The notes beneath the pieces are model-generated. The model was given only the letters and a program-made list of their open reading frames with translations. It had not been told where the DNA came from and ran no database searches. From assembly GCF_007830635.1 (NCBI RefSeq), contig NZ_VLLA01000008.1, positions 186,001 to 250,000 on the forward strand: a DNA stretch of 64,000 nucleotides, written 5' to 3'. Of this stretch, positions 63,108-64,000 are shown one piece after another. Position 1 is the stretch's first letter. Each line of letters begins with the position of its first letter. Source of the DNA: Bradyrhizobium huanghuaihaiense. Lineage in GTDB: Bacteria > Pseudomonadota > Alphaproteobacteria > Rhizobiales > Xanthobacteraceae. The position numbers and the translations under genes are program-made.

Positions 63108-64000
63108 TTACTTCTTCGCCGGCGGCGCCATCTTGCTGTCGGAGGGCTTGGCCGCGTCGGCCGGCTTGGCGTCCGCCGCCGGCTGGTCCAGCCGCTCGAC
63201 CTTGGCCTCGGCGCGCAGCTTGGCGACGTAGTCGGCCTGGGCCTTGCGGGTGACGTAGTTCTCGATCTGGGCCTTGACCTGCTCGAAGTCCGGCGCCTTG
63301 CGGGCGCGCTTTTCCTCGACCTTGATGATGTGCCAGCCGAACTGGGACTTCACGGGGTCGGAGATCTTGCCCGGCTCGAGCGCGAAGGCGACGGCCGAGA
63401 ATTCCGGCACCATCTGCTCCTTGGTGAAGAAGCCGAGGTCGCCGCCGTCGGCGGAGCCGGGATCCTTGGACTTCTTCTTGGCGAGCTCGGCGAAATCGGC
63501 GCCCTTGTCGAGCTCGGCCTTCACCGCCTTGGCCTCGTCCTCGGTCTCGACCAGGATGTGGCGGGCGCGCACCTCCTGCTCGCCGGTGATCTGCTTGGAG
63601 GCTTCCTCGTAGACCTTCTTCATGGCGTCCGGCGTGGTGGCGGCCTTGCCCTCATTGGCGAGCAGGCTGTCCATCAGCAGGCGGTTGCGGGCGAACGCCA
63701 GGCGCTTCTTGAACTCCTCGCTATCGGCGACCTTCTTATCTTCGGCAGCCTTGCTGACGATCTTCATGTCGATCAGGAAGGACAGGACGTTCTCGTCCTT
63801 GGTCGCCGGGTCCATCTGGGCGAGGCTCGGCCCGAGTTCCTCCTCGGCCATGGCGACGTCGCTCTTCTTGATTTCAGCGCCATTGACCTTCGCCAGGACC
63901 GGATCGTCGGCAGCCCGGCCGGGACCCGCGATCAGCGCCAGCGCAAGGCAGCCCACGAGGGCGGTGGCGAGGCCGAAGCGCAGGCCGGTTTTGGTTACCG
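63108..64000 (-). CDS. Peptidylprolyl isomerase, SurA/PpiC-like, secreted; start lies beyond the window
   Basis: At least 297 codons; the frame is open to the right edge (…VTKTGLRFGLATALVGCLAL…GPGRA), so the signal peptide is only partly visible and a GTG at 63,956 is probably not the start. An N-terminal SurA-like helical region (about 30-130 of the visible part) precedes a parvulin domain: ARHILVETEDEAKAVKAELD, DPGSADGGDLGFFTKEQMVP and FGWHIIKVEEKR. A lysine/alanine tail ends in MAPPAKK. It should assist folding of exported proteins in the periplasm. Confidence 0.92.
   Translation of the reverse strand, partial: VTKTGLRFGLATALVGCLALALIAGPGRAADDPVLAKVNGAEIKKSDVAMAEEELGPSLAQMDPATKDENVLSFLIDMKIVSKAAEDKKVADSEEFKKRLAFARNRLLMDSLLANEGKAATTPDAMKKVYEEASKQITGEQEVRARHILVETEDEAKAVKAELDKGADFAELAKKKSKDPGSADGGDLGFFTKEQMVPEFSAVAFALEPGKISDPVKSQFGWHIIKVEEKRARKAPDFEQVKAQIENYVTRKAQADYVAKLRAEAKVERLDQPAADAKPADAAKPSDSKMAPPAKK

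Overview
The window looks like a GC-rich chromosome segment from an alphaproteobacterium of the Rhizobiales, most likely Bradyrhizobium or a near relative. This rests on gene content and order: phaR next to a divergent phbA-phbB, the run lysC / ptsP / prfA / prmC / DUF4167, ubiG divergent from lysC, argJ next to a parvulin, an ACC deaminase with a divergent Lrp regulator, and many dispersed palindromes of types common in that group. The genus is an inference from protein and repeat resemblance; no database search was run.

Left part, 1 to about 15,117: the right end of a genomic island. A tyrosine integrase (13,295-15,004, minus) lies beside a 21-bp copy of the 3' end of a tRNA-Ser gene (15,097-15,117). 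This is the usual mark of an integration site, with the intact tRNA expected beyond the left edge. The main cargo is a minus-strand, translationally coupled operon that resembles the anti-phage system DISARM: an N6-adenine-type DNA methyltransferase, a 901-residue protein of unknown family in the place of DrmE, a DrmA-type helicase, and a DrmB-like (DUF1998) gene cut by the window edge. The mix of an adenine-type methylase with a DrmE-position protein fits neither standard DISARM class well. Between the operon and the integrase is a plus-strand train of small unknown genes (9,833-13,188). Several have repeated hairpin leaders, and three neighbours are broken by a stop or single-base shifts.

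Middle part, 15.1-39.3 kb: chromosomal backbone of mostly metabolic genes. It holds a LysR regulator with a divergent MFS exporter, an aldo/keto reductase, an amidohydrolase coupled to a uracil-DNA-glycosylase-fold protein, and an amidase with a histone-H1-like lysine tail. Next come a TadG-like von Willebrand protein, methionine synthesis by direct sulfhydrylation (metY-metA), a polysaccharide deacetylase, RecQ, and ACC deaminase acdS with its regulator acdR (frameshifted here). A PLP enzyme of the cysteine synthase fold, a carboxymuconolactone decarboxylase-like protein, a PAS-PAS-GGDEF diguanylate cyclase, a possible outer membrane protein, an esterase and a branched-chain aminotransferase follow.

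Right part, 39.3-64 kb: polyhydroxybutyrate genes (phaR, phbA, phbB), transporters, gloB, and the housekeeping run DUF4167 - prmC - prfA - ptsP - lysC. After these come ubiG, a comF-grxC-nitrilase-DUF1178 operon, a methyltransferase bracketed by repeats, mutT, a second TadG-like protein, argJ and a secreted parvulin that runs off the right edge. Intergenic spaces here carry many hairpin doublets of REP/BIME type.
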